Source of the DNA: Microbacterium enclense
GTDB taxonomy: Bacteria; Actinomycetota; Actinomycetes; Actinomycetales; Microbacteriaceae
Reading direction: 5' to 3'
Assembly: GCF_004022425.1 (NCBI RefSeq)
Contig: NZ_RBZY01000001.1
Span: 31,788 to 95,787, forward strand
Length of the DNA: 64,000 nucleotides
Below are positions 25,642 through 34,370 of this stretch, in pieces. The notes beneath the pieces are model-generated. The model was given only the letters and a program-made list of their open reading frames with translations, was not told the DNA's origin and did not search any database. The position numbers were made by a program, and so were the translations under genes. The stretch's first letter is position 1. Every line of letters starts with the position of its first letter.

Positions 25642-26576
25642 GCGGCCCGCCACCGGCCGAGCAGCGGGGCGAGTCGCTCCACAGCCGCCGTGACGAACGC
25701 CGGGTGCGCGGCGTACCACCGGCGGTGCTCTTCGGCGACGGCGTCGACGTCGAGCACCTCGCCCCCGACGATCCAGTCGCGCCGGGGCTCGGCATCCAGG
25801 TTCCAGGCCTCGACGACCCACGGCTCGAGCGGTGCCTGCACGCCCGCGAGGATCGGGCGTCCGGGGTCGACCGCGGTGCCGGGGGCACCGAGGGCGGCGA
25901 CGATGCGCTCCCCCAGCGGGAGGAACACGGCGTTGCCCGGATGATTGACGGTTCGCGCGAGGTCGGCCACGACCGGGGCGTAGAGATCGGATGCCACGAC
26001 GTCGACGCCCAGGTCCTCGCGGCGACGCAGCTCGGCGACGGAGTCCTCCCCCACGGCGCGCACGGCGGCGGACGGAAGGGTGGATGCCACCGGGAGGCCC
26101 GCGGCTTCGGCGAGCAGCCGGACGTCGTGGTAGGCCACCAGCGGTGGGTCCTCATCGATCCCGGGGACGCGGATGGCGGCCTGGAACGGATGGAGCCCGC
26201 CGTACCGGAGCGAGGGGACCACCACGGTCCGGGCGCCGGGGGGCAGCGCGGCCCGCAGCTGGGCGGTGCCGAGCGGCAGCCCGCGGTAGTCGTCGCGGAT
26301 GGGCTGAACGACGAGGAAGGACGCGCCCGCGAGCAGGCGGTGAAGGCGCGCGGCGTCCTCGGCATCCATCTCGTGGACCGCGGGGATCCGCACACCCGGG
26401 TGGGCGTCGGTCGAGACGACCAGTCGGATCGATTCGGCCTGACAGTTGCCCACCACGACGCCGTAGCCGTCGGGCGCGGGAGTGTCACCGAAGAACTCGG
26501 CGTAGTGGCGTCGGCGCGCTAGCACCGCCGCGTCATCGTCCGCAAGGCTTCCAGAACCGCTCTCACTGCCACGCAT
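25638..26576 (-). CDS. WcbI-domain polysaccharide biosynthesis protein
   Basis: A 312-residue protein of the WcbI family (VVVGNCQAESIRLVV near residue 45, then VVVPSLRYGGLHPF). WcbI of Burkholderia is needed for capsule and binds coenzyme A, so a role as glycan acetyltransferase is the working view. ATG 26576 has TACCTT six bases upstream and no Shine-Dalgarno, suggesting a leaderless transcript. It diverges from the glycosyltransferase cluster that begins at 26688. Confidence 0.75.
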   Translation of the reverse strand: MRGSESGSGSLADDDAAVLARRRHYAEFFGDTPAPDGYGVVVGNCQAESIRLVVSTDAHPGVRIPAVHEMDAEDAARLHRLLAGASFLVVQPIRDDYRGLPLGTAQLRAALPPGARTVVVPSLRYGGLHPFQAAIRVPGIDEDPPLVAYHDVRLLAEAAGLPVASTLPSAAVRAVGEDSVAELRRREDLGVDVVASDLYAPVVADLARTVNHPGNAVFLPLGERIVAALGAPGTAVDPGRPILAGVQAPLEPWVVEAWNLDAEPRRDWIVGGEVLDVDAVAEEHRRWYAAHPAFVTAAVERLAPLLGRWRAA

Positions 26577-26582
26577 GATGTG

Positions 26583-26588
26583 AAGGTA
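26583..26588 (-). promoter_or_regulatory. -10 TACCTT for leaderless WcbI transcript
   Basis: TACCTT fits TANNNT and ends six bases before ATG 26576 on the minus strand. Confidence 0.45.
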
Positions 26589-26674
26589 CGCCGTCGGTGC
26601 CGTCGCCTTCGCAACGGGACCGTTGCCTTGCGACCGACCTCCCGATGCGGTACGCGCCCTCGCCGTCGTAACCC

Positions 26675-26690
26675 AGGAGGACCCCCGATC
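26675..26690 (+). promoter_or_regulatory. Perfect Shine-Dalgarno followed by an ATC codon
   Basis: AGGAGG (26675-26680) is seven bases before ATC at 26688-26690, in frame with the glycosyltransferase. No ATG or TTG is present nearby. The next GTG, at 26727, falls inside the first beta strand of the protein, so ATC is the best-placed start. Confidence 0.5.
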
Positions 26691-27779
26691 AACGCCGCAA
26701 CACCTCGCCGGATCCGGATCGCCGCCGTGCCCGCCGGGCATCCTTACACCCGCGCGGTGACCGACGAGCGCGTGGTCGATCTGCTCGCCGATCCGCCGCC
26801 GCCCGGAGCCGCTCCGGGGCAGTGGTGGCCGCCGCAGGTGCTGCTTCCCGAGTGGCTCGACGCGCACGCCGCGACCATCGACCTCGTGCACGTGCACTTC
26901 GGCAGCGAGTCGTACACCGCCGACGAGCTCTCGACCACGGTCGCGGCGGTCCGGCGGCTCGGCATCCCCCTGGTGTACACCGTGCACGACCTCGAGAACC
27001 CGCAACTGACCGATCAGGACGCGCACCGCGCGGCGCTGTCGGTTCTGATCACCGGCGCCGACGAGGTGACGACCCTCACGGCCGCAACGGCCGCCGAGGT
27101 GGAGCGCGACTTCGGTCGTGTGAGCGAGGTCATCCCCCACCCCACGCTGGTCGACGGGGGCGCCCTGCCCGCGGGACGTTCGCACACCACCACCCGCGTG
27201 GGCGTCCACCTGCGCGACCTCCGTCCCAATATCGACGGCGTGGGGACCACGGCGACGCTGGTCCGCGCCGTCGCGGATCTCCGCGCCGGCGGCGCCGACG
27301 TCGAGGCGGTGGTGCGACTGAACGAGAACGTGCGCGACGCCGAGGCCGCGGCATCCATCGACGCGCTCGTCGCCACCACCGACGGCGTGACACTGGAGCG
27401 GTCGGCGCGGCTCGACGACGACGCCCTCGCGGCGTGGATCGCCGACCTCGACGCGTGCCTGCTGCCGTATTCGCACGGCACGCACTCGGGGTGGGCCGAG
27501 CTCTGCTACGACCTCGCCGTGCCCGTCGTCGGCACCCGCGTCGGTCACATCGCCGCGCAGCACCCCGCGGACTTCCACGCGTTCCACGTGGGCGACCCCG
27601 TGTCGCTGGAACGGGCGATCGTGGATGCCACGACCCCCGGCTGGTCGGTGGCGGGATCCGACGCTCGGGCGGCCGAGGTGGCGCGCCGCCGGGCGGAACG
27701 ACTCGACGAACGCGACCGGGTGCGGCAGGCGCACGTCGCCCTGTACCGCCGTTCGCTCGAGAAGGAGCACGCGGCGTGA
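26688..27779 (+). CDS. Glycosyltransferase, GT-B type, probable ATC start
   Basis: A protein of about 363 residues with a glycosyltransferase fold: RIRIAAVPAGHPYTRAV, VHVHFGSESYTADEL, LVYTVHDLENPQLTD and the C-terminal CLLPYSHGTHSGWAELCYDL in a donor-binding position. The start is unusual: a perfect AGGAGG precedes ATC 26688, whereas upstream in-frame codons (from GTG 26580) read as arginine-rich non-coding sequence. It is the first of four genes linked by GTGA overlaps and probably builds part of a surface glycan. Confidence 0.78.
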   Translation: MNAATPRRIRIAAVPAGHPYTRAVTDERVVDLLADPPPPGAAPGQWWPPQVLLPEWLDAHAATIDLVHVHFGSESYTADELSTTVAAVRRLGIPLVYTVHDLENPQLTDQDAHRAALSVLITGADEVTTLTAATAAEVERDFGRVSEVIPHPTLVDGGALPAGRSHTTTRVGVHLRDLRPNIDGVGTTATLVRAVADLRAGGADVEAVVRLNENVRDAEAAASIDALVATTDGVTLERSARLDDDALAAWIADLDACLLPYSHGTHSGWAELCYDLAVPVVGTRVGHIAAQHPADFHAFHVGDPVSLERAIVDATTPGWSVAGSDARAAEVARRRAERLDERDRVRQAHVALYRRSLEKEHAA

Positions 27780-28912
27780 CCCGGGCGCTGAAGCCGATGC
27801 GGGTGCTCGTGGTCGCACCCTCCCGCTACCCGCTGCGCCAGCCGCACGCCGGTGGGCTGGAGGCGGCGGTGTGGGATCGCGTCCGGTGGCTGCGCGATCG
27901 CGGGCACGAGGTGACCCTGTGCGCGGCGGAGGGCTCGGACTTCCTGGACGATTCGCTCGAGTTCGCTCTCCCGGCACCCGCGTGGTCGCGCGTCGAGGAC
28001 GCCTCCGACACCGACTACCCCGACGGGTACGCCGCGGCAACGGACGCGGCGCACGACGTGCTCCTGGATCGACTGCGGGCCGAGCACCACCGGTTCGACG
28101 TCATCGACAACCACAGCCTGCACCCCGCCCCGGTCCGCTGGAGCCGGGATACCGGCATCCCCGTCGTGACGACCCTGCACACGCCTCCGCTCGAGCCCAT
28201 GCTCGAGGCGGCGGTGTACGCCCGCGGCAGCGCCCACCGCTTCGTCGCCGTGAGCCAGGCCACCGCACGGGCGTGGTCGGTGGAGGGCGTCGACGCGTTC
28301 GTCTTCCCCAACGGCATCGACACCGCGCGCTGGACCCCCGGTTCCGGTGGTTCGCGGTGGGTGTGGTCGGGGCGGATCGTCCCCGAGAAGGCACCGCACC
28401 TCGCGATCGAGGCGGCCCGGGCGGTAGACGCCGAGATCGTCGTCGCCGGGCGCATCGGCGACGTGGACTACTTCCAGCAGGAGGTCGCGCCGCGCCTCGG
28501 TGGGCACGCCCGCTACGTCGGTGCGCTGCACCAGCCCGACCTGTGCCGTCTCGTGGGCGCGTCAGCGGTGGCGCTCGTCACGCCCATGTGGGAAGAGCCG
28601 TTCGGTCTCGTGATCGCGGAAGCCCTCGTCACCGGCACGCCGGTGGCCGCCTTCGATATCGGCGGGGTGTCCGAGGTCCTGGCGGGGATGCCGGGGACGG
28701 CCGCCGTCATGCCCGGCGATGTCACCGCTCTGGCCCACGCGGCTCGCGACCTCGCCCTCCAGGGCGAACGGGAACCGCTCACCCGTGTGTGGACCCGCCG
28801 TGCCGCAGTCCGCGAGCACGCCCTGAGCCGGCGTTATCGCGACATCGAGCGGGTGCTCGCGCACACGGCCCAGCCGGCGGCGGAACGGCGCGTGCCGGCG
28901 GTGTCGTGGTGA
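27776..28912 (+). CDS. Glycosyltransferase family 4
   Basis: A 378-residue GT-B enzyme. The acceptor half opens MRVLVVAPSRYPLRQPHAGG, as in UDP-glucose/GlcNAc tetraheme-type GT4 transferases. SRWVWSGRIVPEKAPHLAIE and LVTPMWEEPFGLVIAEAL form the donor site with its conserved glutamates. GTG 27776 has GAAGGAG upstream and overlaps the preceding stop. Confidence 0.88.
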   Translation: MTRALKPMRVLVVAPSRYPLRQPHAGGLEAAVWDRVRWLRDRGHEVTLCAAEGSDFLDDSLEFALPAPAWSRVEDASDTDYPDGYAAATDAAHDVLLDRLRAEHHRFDVIDNHSLHPAPVRWSRDTGIPVVTTLHTPPLEPMLEAAVYARGSAHRFVAVSQATARAWSVEGVDAFVFPNGIDTARWTPGSGGSRWVWSGRIVPEKAPHLAIEAARAVDAEIVVAGRIGDVDYFQQEVAPRLGGHARYVGALHQPDLCRLVGASAVALVTPMWEEPFGLVIAEALVTGTPVAAFDIGGVSEVLAGMPGTAAVMPGDVTALAHAARDLALQGEREPLTRVWTRRAAVREHALSRRYRDIERVLAHTAQPAAERRVPAVSW

Positions 28913-29907
28913 TCGGCTGGTACGTCCACCACCACGGCTACGGGCACGTCGCCCGCTTCCTCGCCGTCCACCCGCACCTGCGTCAGCCCGTGCGGGCCTT
29001 CTCGTCGTTGCCGCGGCCCACTGGCCTCGGCGATGCCGTCGAGTGGATCGTGCTGCCGGACGACGCCGACGCGATCGAGCGCGAGGACGGCACGGTGTTC
29101 GATCCGCGCGAGGCGGACCCGACCGTCCGCGGCGCTCTGCACTGGGCACCGCACGACCACCCCGGGCACCGCGCGCGGCTCGCGCGTATCGCCGCCGGGG
29201 CCGCGGATCTTCGCGCGATGGTCGTCGATGTCAGCGCCGAGGTCGTGGCGTTCGCGCGGCTGCTGGGCCTGCGAACCGTCGCGGTGACGCAGCCCGGCGA
29301 GCGGACCGACGAGGCCCACGCGCTCGCCTACGACCTGGCCGACCGCATCCTCGCGCCGTGGGCGCACGGAGCGGTCCCGGCCGGAGCCCTGGCGACTCGG
29401 ACCGACCGGGTCGTGTGGACCGGCGGGATCTCCCGCTACGACGGCCGCGCGGCCGCCTCGCCCGACATCGAGCGGTCGGTGCTCTTCCTCGGTCGCGTGC
29501 TCGACGACGACGTCCGCCGGGATGCCGAGGCGCTCCTGGCCTCGCTCGGATGGCGCACGCGTGCGGTGGGGCATGACGCGGCCTCGCGCATCGACGACCC
29601 GTGGCCGCTGCTGACCTCCCACACCGTCGTCGTCAGCGCGGCGGGGCAGAACAGCATCGCCGACCTCGCCGCCGCGACCGCGCGTGCGGTCGTCGTCGCG
29701 CAGGACCGCCCCTTCGACGAACAGCGCCACACCGCGTGCGCGCTGCACCGCTGGAACCTCGCCCGGGTCGCCCCCGAGGACGTCGACGCCGAAGGGGTCG
29801 CGGCGCTGATCGAGGCCGCGGCCACCGACGTCCCCGACTGGTCGCGGTGGCAGGTGGCCGGCGCCGCCCAGCGCGCCGCCGAGGCCATCGAGGCGATGCT
29901 CCCGTGA
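28909..29907 (+). CDS. MurG/PseG-like glycosyltransferase
   Basis: A 332-residue protein. It begins WYVHHHGYGHVARFLAV, the glycine-rich GHxxR loop of GT28-type transferases, and has SAAGQNSIADLAAA in the C-terminal half, matching the donor-binding loop of MurG-like enzymes. It is coupled to both neighbours by GTGA overlaps. Substrate is unknown; the setting indicates surface-glycan assembly. Confidence 0.75.
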   Translation: MIGWYVHHHGYGHVARFLAVHPHLRQPVRAFSSLPRPTGLGDAVEWIVLPDDADAIEREDGTVFDPREADPTVRGALHWAPHDHPGHRARLARIAAGAADLRAMVVDVSAEVVAFARLLGLRTVAVTQPGERTDEAHALAYDLADRILAPWAHGAVPAGALATRTDRVVWTGGISRYDGRAAASPDIERSVLFLGRVLDDDVRRDAEALLASLGWRTRAVGHDAASRIDDPWPLLTSHTVVVSAAGQNSIADLAAATARAVVVAQDRPFDEQRHTACALHRWNLARVAPEDVDAEGVAALIEAAATDVPDWSRWQVAGAAQRAAEAIEAMLP

Positions 29908-30719
29908 GGATCGCGGTCCTCACCGTCGCCTCGGCCGCCCGCCGCGCGCACCTCGAACGACAGCGCGAGGTGCTCGCCGCCGTGGCTCCGGGCGTCGTGC
30001 GGGTGGAGGTCCTCCTCGACGCGGCGGTGCCGGATGGCATACGGGATGCCGAGGTACACACGCTGCACGTGCCGCCCGGCCCGCACGGACTCCGCGTGGG
30101 CGCGGGACGCAACGCCGCCGCCGCGGCCGCGATCGCGGAGGGTGCCGAGCTGCTGGTGTTCCTCGACGTCGATTGCCTCCCGGGATCCGAGCTCATCGAG
30201 CGGTACACCGACGCCGCAGCCGCCCACCCCGACGCGCTGCTCGCCGGACCCGTCACCTACCTCGCGAGCGTGCAGCGTCCCGGCGTCGCGGACCTGCCGT
30301 TCGTGACCCGCCCGCACCGGGCGCGTCCGGCGCTGCCCGCCGGGGCGACGCGCGTCGCCGAGCCCGGCGAGTACGACCTGTTCTGGTCGCTGTCCTTCGC
30401 CGCCACCCCGGCGACGTGGGAACGACTCGGCGGTTTCCACGACGCGTACGAGGGATACGGGGCCGAGGACACCGACCTCGCGTGGACGGCGCGGACGCGG
30501 GGCGTCCCGCTGGTGTGGACGGGCGGAGCGGATGCCTATCACCAGTGGCATCCGGTGTCCTCGCCGCCGTGGCAGCATCTGGACGACATCCTCCGCAACG
30601 GCGCCGCGTTCCACCGCCGCTGGGGCGTCTGGCCGATGGCGGGGTGGCTCGAGGCGTTCGCCGCCGCCGGCGCGATCGAGCGCCGCGGCGACGCCTGGGT
30701 GCGGGCTCCGCGCGCGTGA
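29904..30719 (+). CDS. Glycosyltransferase family 2
   Basis: A 271-residue GT-A fold enzyme. GRNAAAAAAIAEGAELLVFLDVDC contains (in part) the DxD metal site, and GYGAEDTDLAWTA carries the GxxxEDxD catalytic pattern of family 2/27 galactosyl- and GalNAc-like transferases. It is the last gene of the four-transferase operon. Its TGA is the first three bases of a large inverted repeat. Confidence 0.85.
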   Translation: MRIAVLTVASAARRAHLERQREVLAAVAPGVVRVEVLLDAAVPDGIRDAEVHTLHVPPGPHGLRVGAGRNAAAAAAIAEGAELLVFLDVDCLPGSELIERYTDAAAAHPDALLAGPVTYLASVQRPGVADLPFVTRPHRARPALPAGATRVAEPGEYDLFWSLSFAATPATWERLGGFHDAYEGYGAEDTDLAWTARTRGVPLVWTGGADAYHQWHPVSSPPWQHLDDILRNGAAFHRRWGVWPMAGWLEAFAAAGAIERRGDAWVRAPRA

Positions 30720-30773
30720 GGGGTCGAAAACTGTCGCCACACGTCCGCCGAAGCGACAGTTCCTGACCCCTCA
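30717..30773. terminator. Stop-codon-anchored inverted repeat, family E copy 1
   Basis: Twenty-one-base arms (30717-30737 and 30753-30773) around a 15-base loop. The left arm starts with the stop codon TGA and reads TGAGGGGTC...TGTCGC. Arms pair except for three bases in the middle (arm positions 10-12). It lies between convergent genes and likely ends both transcripts. Confidence 0.75.
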
Positions 30774-30832
30774 CGCGCCGGCTCAGCCGCGCTCACGCGA
30801 AGCGCCGAGCACGGCGGCCGGGATGACGCGTG

Positions 30833-32512
30833 CTATGCGCTCCGGATCCAGGCCGTCGCCTCGCCGGGCAGCGCACCCCCCGCGACCTCGGCGCTCGACA
30901 GCAGCACCTCGCCCGCGGGAAGCTCCACCGGCTCGGTGCCGAAGTTCGTCACGACGATCCAGCCGCCTGGGCGCGCGAAAGCCACCACGTCGGCGCGACC
31001 GAGGTCGAGCCACTCCAGCTCCTCGGCGGTCTGCAGCTCATGCCGCAGGTCGAGGGCGCGGCGGTACAGCGACAGCGTCGACGCGGGGTCGCCGTCCTGG
31101 CGATCGACCGCGTACGCGCCGAACCACTCCGGCTGAGGCAGGTGCGCTCCCGCTCCGAAGCCGAACCCGGCGCCGGAGGCCGTCCACGGCAGGGGTACCC
31201 GGCATCCATCCCGTCCGATGTCCACGCCGGGGCTGCGGAAGAACGTCGGGTCCTGGCGAGCGGCGTCGGGGATGTCGGCGACCTCGTGCAGCCCGAGCTC
31301 TTCGCCCTGGTACAGGTACGCCGAGCCCGGGAGCGCCAGGACGAACAGCGCCGCGGCGCGGGCACGGCGCTCCCCCCGCTCGGCGTCGAGCGTCGGCTCG
31401 GTGCCGCCGGAGAGCAACCACTCGTTGCCGTGCTTGAGCGTCGGGCGACCGTCGGCACCGCGCTCGGCGTCGGGCAGGCCGTAGCGCGTGGCGTGACGGA
31501 CGACGTCGTGGTTCGACAGCACCCACGTCGTGGACGAGCCCGACTCCGCGGCGAGCGCGAGGTTGTCGGTCACGATGCGGCGGAACTGGCCCGCGTCGAA
31601 ATCGGCCTCGAGCAGGTCGAAGTTGAACGACTGCCCCAGGCTCTCGATGCTCGCGTACAGCGGCACGCGCGAGGGGTGCACCCACGCCTCGGCGACGGCG
31701 GTACGGGGCGGGTCGTAGGAGTTGAACACCGCGCGCCATTCGGCGTACACCTCGTGCACGTCGTCACGGTCGAGCAGGGGGTGGGTGCCGTCCACGGGCA
31801 TCGCCGCGAGCTCCGCGGCGGACGGCAGCGGCTCGCTCAGGTCCTTCGTCAGCATGTGCGCGACGTCGATGCGGAAGCCGTCGACTCCACGGTCGCTCCA
31901 GAAGCGCAGGGTCTTCACGAAGTCGGCGCGCACCTCGGGGTTCGCCCAGTTCAGGTCGGGCTGCGAGACGTCGAAGTTGTGAAAGTACCACTGGCCGTCG
32001 GCGACGCGCTCCCACGCGGAGCCGCCAAACACGGACTGCCAGTCCGTCGGCGGCTCGGAGCCGTCGGGCCCGGTGCCCTCGCGGAAGATGTACCGGTCGC
32101 GCTCCGCGGATCCGCGGCCGGCGGCGAGCGCCTCCTGGAACCAGACGTGATCGTTCGAGGTGTGGTTCGGCACGATATCGACGACGACCCGGATGCCATG
32201 CGCGTGCAGCTGAGCGATGAGCGCGTCCATGTCGGCGAGGGTCCCGAGGCGCGGATCCACGTCGCGGTAGTCGGCGACGTCGTACCCTCCGTCGGCGAGC
32301 GCCGAAGGATAGAACGGGCTGAGCCAGATGGCATCCACCCCCAGCTCGGCGAGGTACGCGACCCGCGAGGTGATGCCGGGGATGTCGCCGAGGCCGTCGC
32401 CGTTGCTGTCGGCGAAGCTGCGAGGATACACCTGGTACACCACGGCCTGGCGCCACCAGTCGGGGGCGTCGGAGAGCTCGCGGGCGTGCACGGACGGTGC
32501 GGCGGTGGTCAC
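30833..32512 (-). CDS. GH13 alpha-glucosidase (oligo-1,6-glucosidase type)
   Basis: A 559-residue glycoside hydrolase of family 13 without signal peptide, thus cytoplasmic. WWRQAVVYQVYPRSF at the start, nucleophile Asp216 (GFRIDVAH), acid/base Glu275 (AVAEAWV) and Asp336 (LSNHD) form the catalytic triad; DIVPNHTS is region I. It would cleave imported maltose, isomaltose or sucrose-like glucosides to glucose. GTG 32512 follows GAAAGGA, 29 bases after the permease gene, completing the operon. Confidence 0.92.
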   Translation of the reverse strand: MTTAAPSVHARELSDAPDWWRQAVVYQVYPRSFADSNGDGLGDIPGITSRVAYLAELGVDAIWLSPFYPSALADGGYDVADYRDVDPRLGTLADMDALIAQLHAHGIRVVVDIVPNHTSNDHVWFQEALAAGRGSAERDRYIFREGTGPDGSEPPTDWQSVFGGSAWERVADGQWYFHNFDVSQPDLNWANPEVRADFVKTLRFWSDRGVDGFRIDVAHMLTKDLSEPLPSAAELAAMPVDGTHPLLDRDDVHEVYAEWRAVFNSYDPPRTAVAEAWVHPSRVPLYASIESLGQSFNFDLLEADFDAGQFRRIVTDNLALAAESGSSTTWVLSNHDVVRHATRYGLPDAERGADGRPTLKHGNEWLLSGGTEPTLDAERGERRARAAALFVLALPGSAYLYQGEELGLHEVADIPDAARQDPTFFRSPGVDIGRDGCRVPLPWTASGAGFGFGAGAHLPQPEWFGAYAVDRQDGDPASTLSLYRRALDLRHELQTAEELEWLDLGRADVVAFARPGGWIVVTNFGTEPVELPAGEVLLSSAEVAGGALPGEATAWIRSA

Positions 32513-32541
32513 GAAGGGGTCCTTTCGAGGGGTGGGGTCGG

Positions 32542-33459
32542 TCAGCCCTTGACGGCGCCCTGCGTGACGCCGGCCATCACCCATCGCTGGGTGAAGAGGT
32601 AGGCGACGATCGCGGGGGCCATGGCCATGAGGTACGAGGCGAAGGCGACGTTGTAGTTGTTGCTGAACTGCGTCTGGAACAGGTTCTGCCGCACGGGCAG
32701 GGTCTGCAAGGCCGGATCGCTGATGATGAGCGAGGGCATCATGAAGTCGTTCCACGCGTACAGGAACGCGAAGATGCCGACCGTGGCGCTCATCGGCGCG
32801 AGGAGCGGGAAGATGAGCCGCCAGAAGGTCTGCCACGTCGTCGCGCCGTCGATGCGGGCGCTCTCCTCGAGCTCGAGCGGGATGGAGCGGAGGAACGCCG
32901 TGAACAGCAGCACGCTGAAGCTGAGCTGGAACATCGTGGCGAGGATGATCACGCCGAACGGGTTGTCGAGACCGACCCGGCCGGTCAGCTGGATCTGCGG
33001 CAGCGCGACGACCGGGAACGGGATGAACATCGCCGCGAGCAGATAGAAGAACGAGTACCGGAAGAGCTTGCGGTCCCAGTTGCGGGCGATCGCGTAGGAG
33101 GCGAAGGCCGCGAGCACGATCGTCGCCGCGACCGTTCCGGCGGTGACCAGGAGGGAGATCGCGAGGCCGACGGGGAATCTCGTCAGCGTCCATGCCTGCG
33201 CGAACCCGTCGAAGCTGATGGGCGACGGGAACGAGAACGCGTTGCCGTCGACGACCTGGGCACCGCTCTTGAGGGCCATCGTGACCGTGACGTAGAGCGG
33301 GAGCAGCACGGTGACCGAGCACAGGACGAGGATCGTCGTGGCCGACCAGTTGACGCGTTCTGCGCCGACGCGGCGGGTGCGACGGCGCGCGCGCCGCTGA
33401 TCGGGAAGAGCGAGGTCGGCCTGCTCGAACGCGAGCGCGGGCTGATTCAGGGCGGTCAT
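32542..33459 (-). CDS. Carbohydrate ABC transporter permease (MalG type)
   Basis: A 305-residue inner-membrane permease with six predicted helices. The EAA loop reads LEESARIDGATTWQTFWRLI, the contact for the ATPase. The N-terminal 35 residues are charged and cytoplasmic. It overlaps the upstream permease stop as ATGA. No ATPase gene is in the operon, so a shared MsiK-type ATPase encoded elsewhere is expected. Confidence 0.92.
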   Translation of the reverse strand: MTALNQPALAFEQADLALPDQRRARRRTRRVGAERVNWSATTILVLCSVTVLLPLYVTVTMALKSGAQVVDGNAFSFPSPISFDGFAQAWTLTRFPVGLAISLLVTAGTVAATIVLAAFASYAIARNWDRKLFRYSFFYLLAAMFIPFPVVALPQIQLTGRVGLDNPFGVIILATMFQLSFSVLLFTAFLRSIPLELEESARIDGATTWQTFWRLIFPLLAPMSATVGIFAFLYAWNDFMMPSLIISDPALQTLPVRQNLFQTQFSNNYNVAFASYLMAMAPAIVAYLFTQRWVMAGVTQGAVKG

Positions 33460-34370
33460 GAGAGCGTGTTCCTTCCCCGCGTGAGCGAGAGCTGCAGCAG
33501 CGAGATGGCGACGGCGACGATGAAGAAGAGGGCGGCGTTGGCCATCTGGTAGGCGTAGTCGCCGCCGTTGAAGCCGAAGATGATCGACATCGCGACGCTG
33601 CGGGTGGCTGTGCCGGGGCCGCCGCCGGTGAGACCGACGATGATGTCGTACGCGTTCAGGAATCCCTTGAACCCGAGGATGACGTTGATGAGGACGTAGC
33701 CGGCGACCAGCGGCAGGGTGATGCGCAGGAGCTGCTGCACCTTGCCGGCGCCGTCGAGCCCCGCTGCCTCGTAGACGTCGCCCGGGACCGAGAGGAGCCC
33801 GGCGATGTAGATCAGGAGCGTGCCGGGGATCGCCTGCCACGCCGTCACGATCACGATCGCGAGCCACGCGAGGTCGGGGTTGGCGAGGAGACTCGATTCG
33901 AGCCACGGGATGCCGAGCGCCGCCCCGGCCTGCGGCATCGAGTTGCTGAACAGGAAGTTGAAGACGTAGGCGATGATGATGCCGGAGATCACCATCGGGA
34001 TGACGAAGACCGTGCGCAGCGCCTTCGTGAACCGGATCCGCGCGGTGAGCCCGACGGCCAGCAGGAACGCGGCGACGTTGACGACGATCACCGTCGCGAT
34101 CGAGAAGCCGAACGTGAACAGGTACGACTGCAGGATCGCGGGGTCGCTGAAGATCGCGATGTAGTTCGTCAGTCCGACGAAGTTCCATTCGCCGATGCCG
34201 ATGGAGTCGGTGAAGCTGAAGAAGATGCCGATGAGGCCCGGCACCGTGATCGCCAGCGTGAACAGCACGAGCGTGGGGATCAGGAAGAGGTAGTAGATCG
34301 GCTCGACGCGGCGGGCGCTGCGGCGGGCGGCCGCCTTTCCCCCCGTGACGATGGTCGTGGTGGTGGTCAT
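33456..34370 (-). CDS. Carbohydrate ABC transporter permease (MalF type)
   Basis: A 304-residue permease with six predicted membrane helices and the EAA motif YEAAGLDGAGKVQQLLRI. It pairs with the MalG-type subunit. It is overlapped by four bases on both sides (ATGA with the binding-protein gene and with the next permease), so the three are translated together. Confidence 0.92.
   Translation of the reverse strand: MTTTTTIVTGGKAAARRSARRVEPIYYLFLIPTLVLFTLAITVPGLIGIFFSFTDSIGIGEWNFVGLTNYIAIFSDPAILQSYLFTFGFSIATVIVVNVAAFLLAVGLTARIRFTKALRTVFVIPMVISGIIIAYVFNFLFSNSMPQAGAALGIPWLESSLLANPDLAWLAIVIVTAWQAIPGTLLIYIAGLLSVPGDVYEAAGLDGAGKVQQLLRITLPLVAGYVLINVILGFKGFLNAYDIIVGLTGGGPGTATRSVAMSIIFGFNGGDYAYQMANAALFFIVAVAISLLQLSLTRGRNTLS

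Noticed and set aside
26580-26687. GTG at 26580 as start of the glycosyltransferase
   Set aside because: The 36 codons before ATC 26688 read as arginine-rich, overlap the divergent promoter and have no ribosome site.
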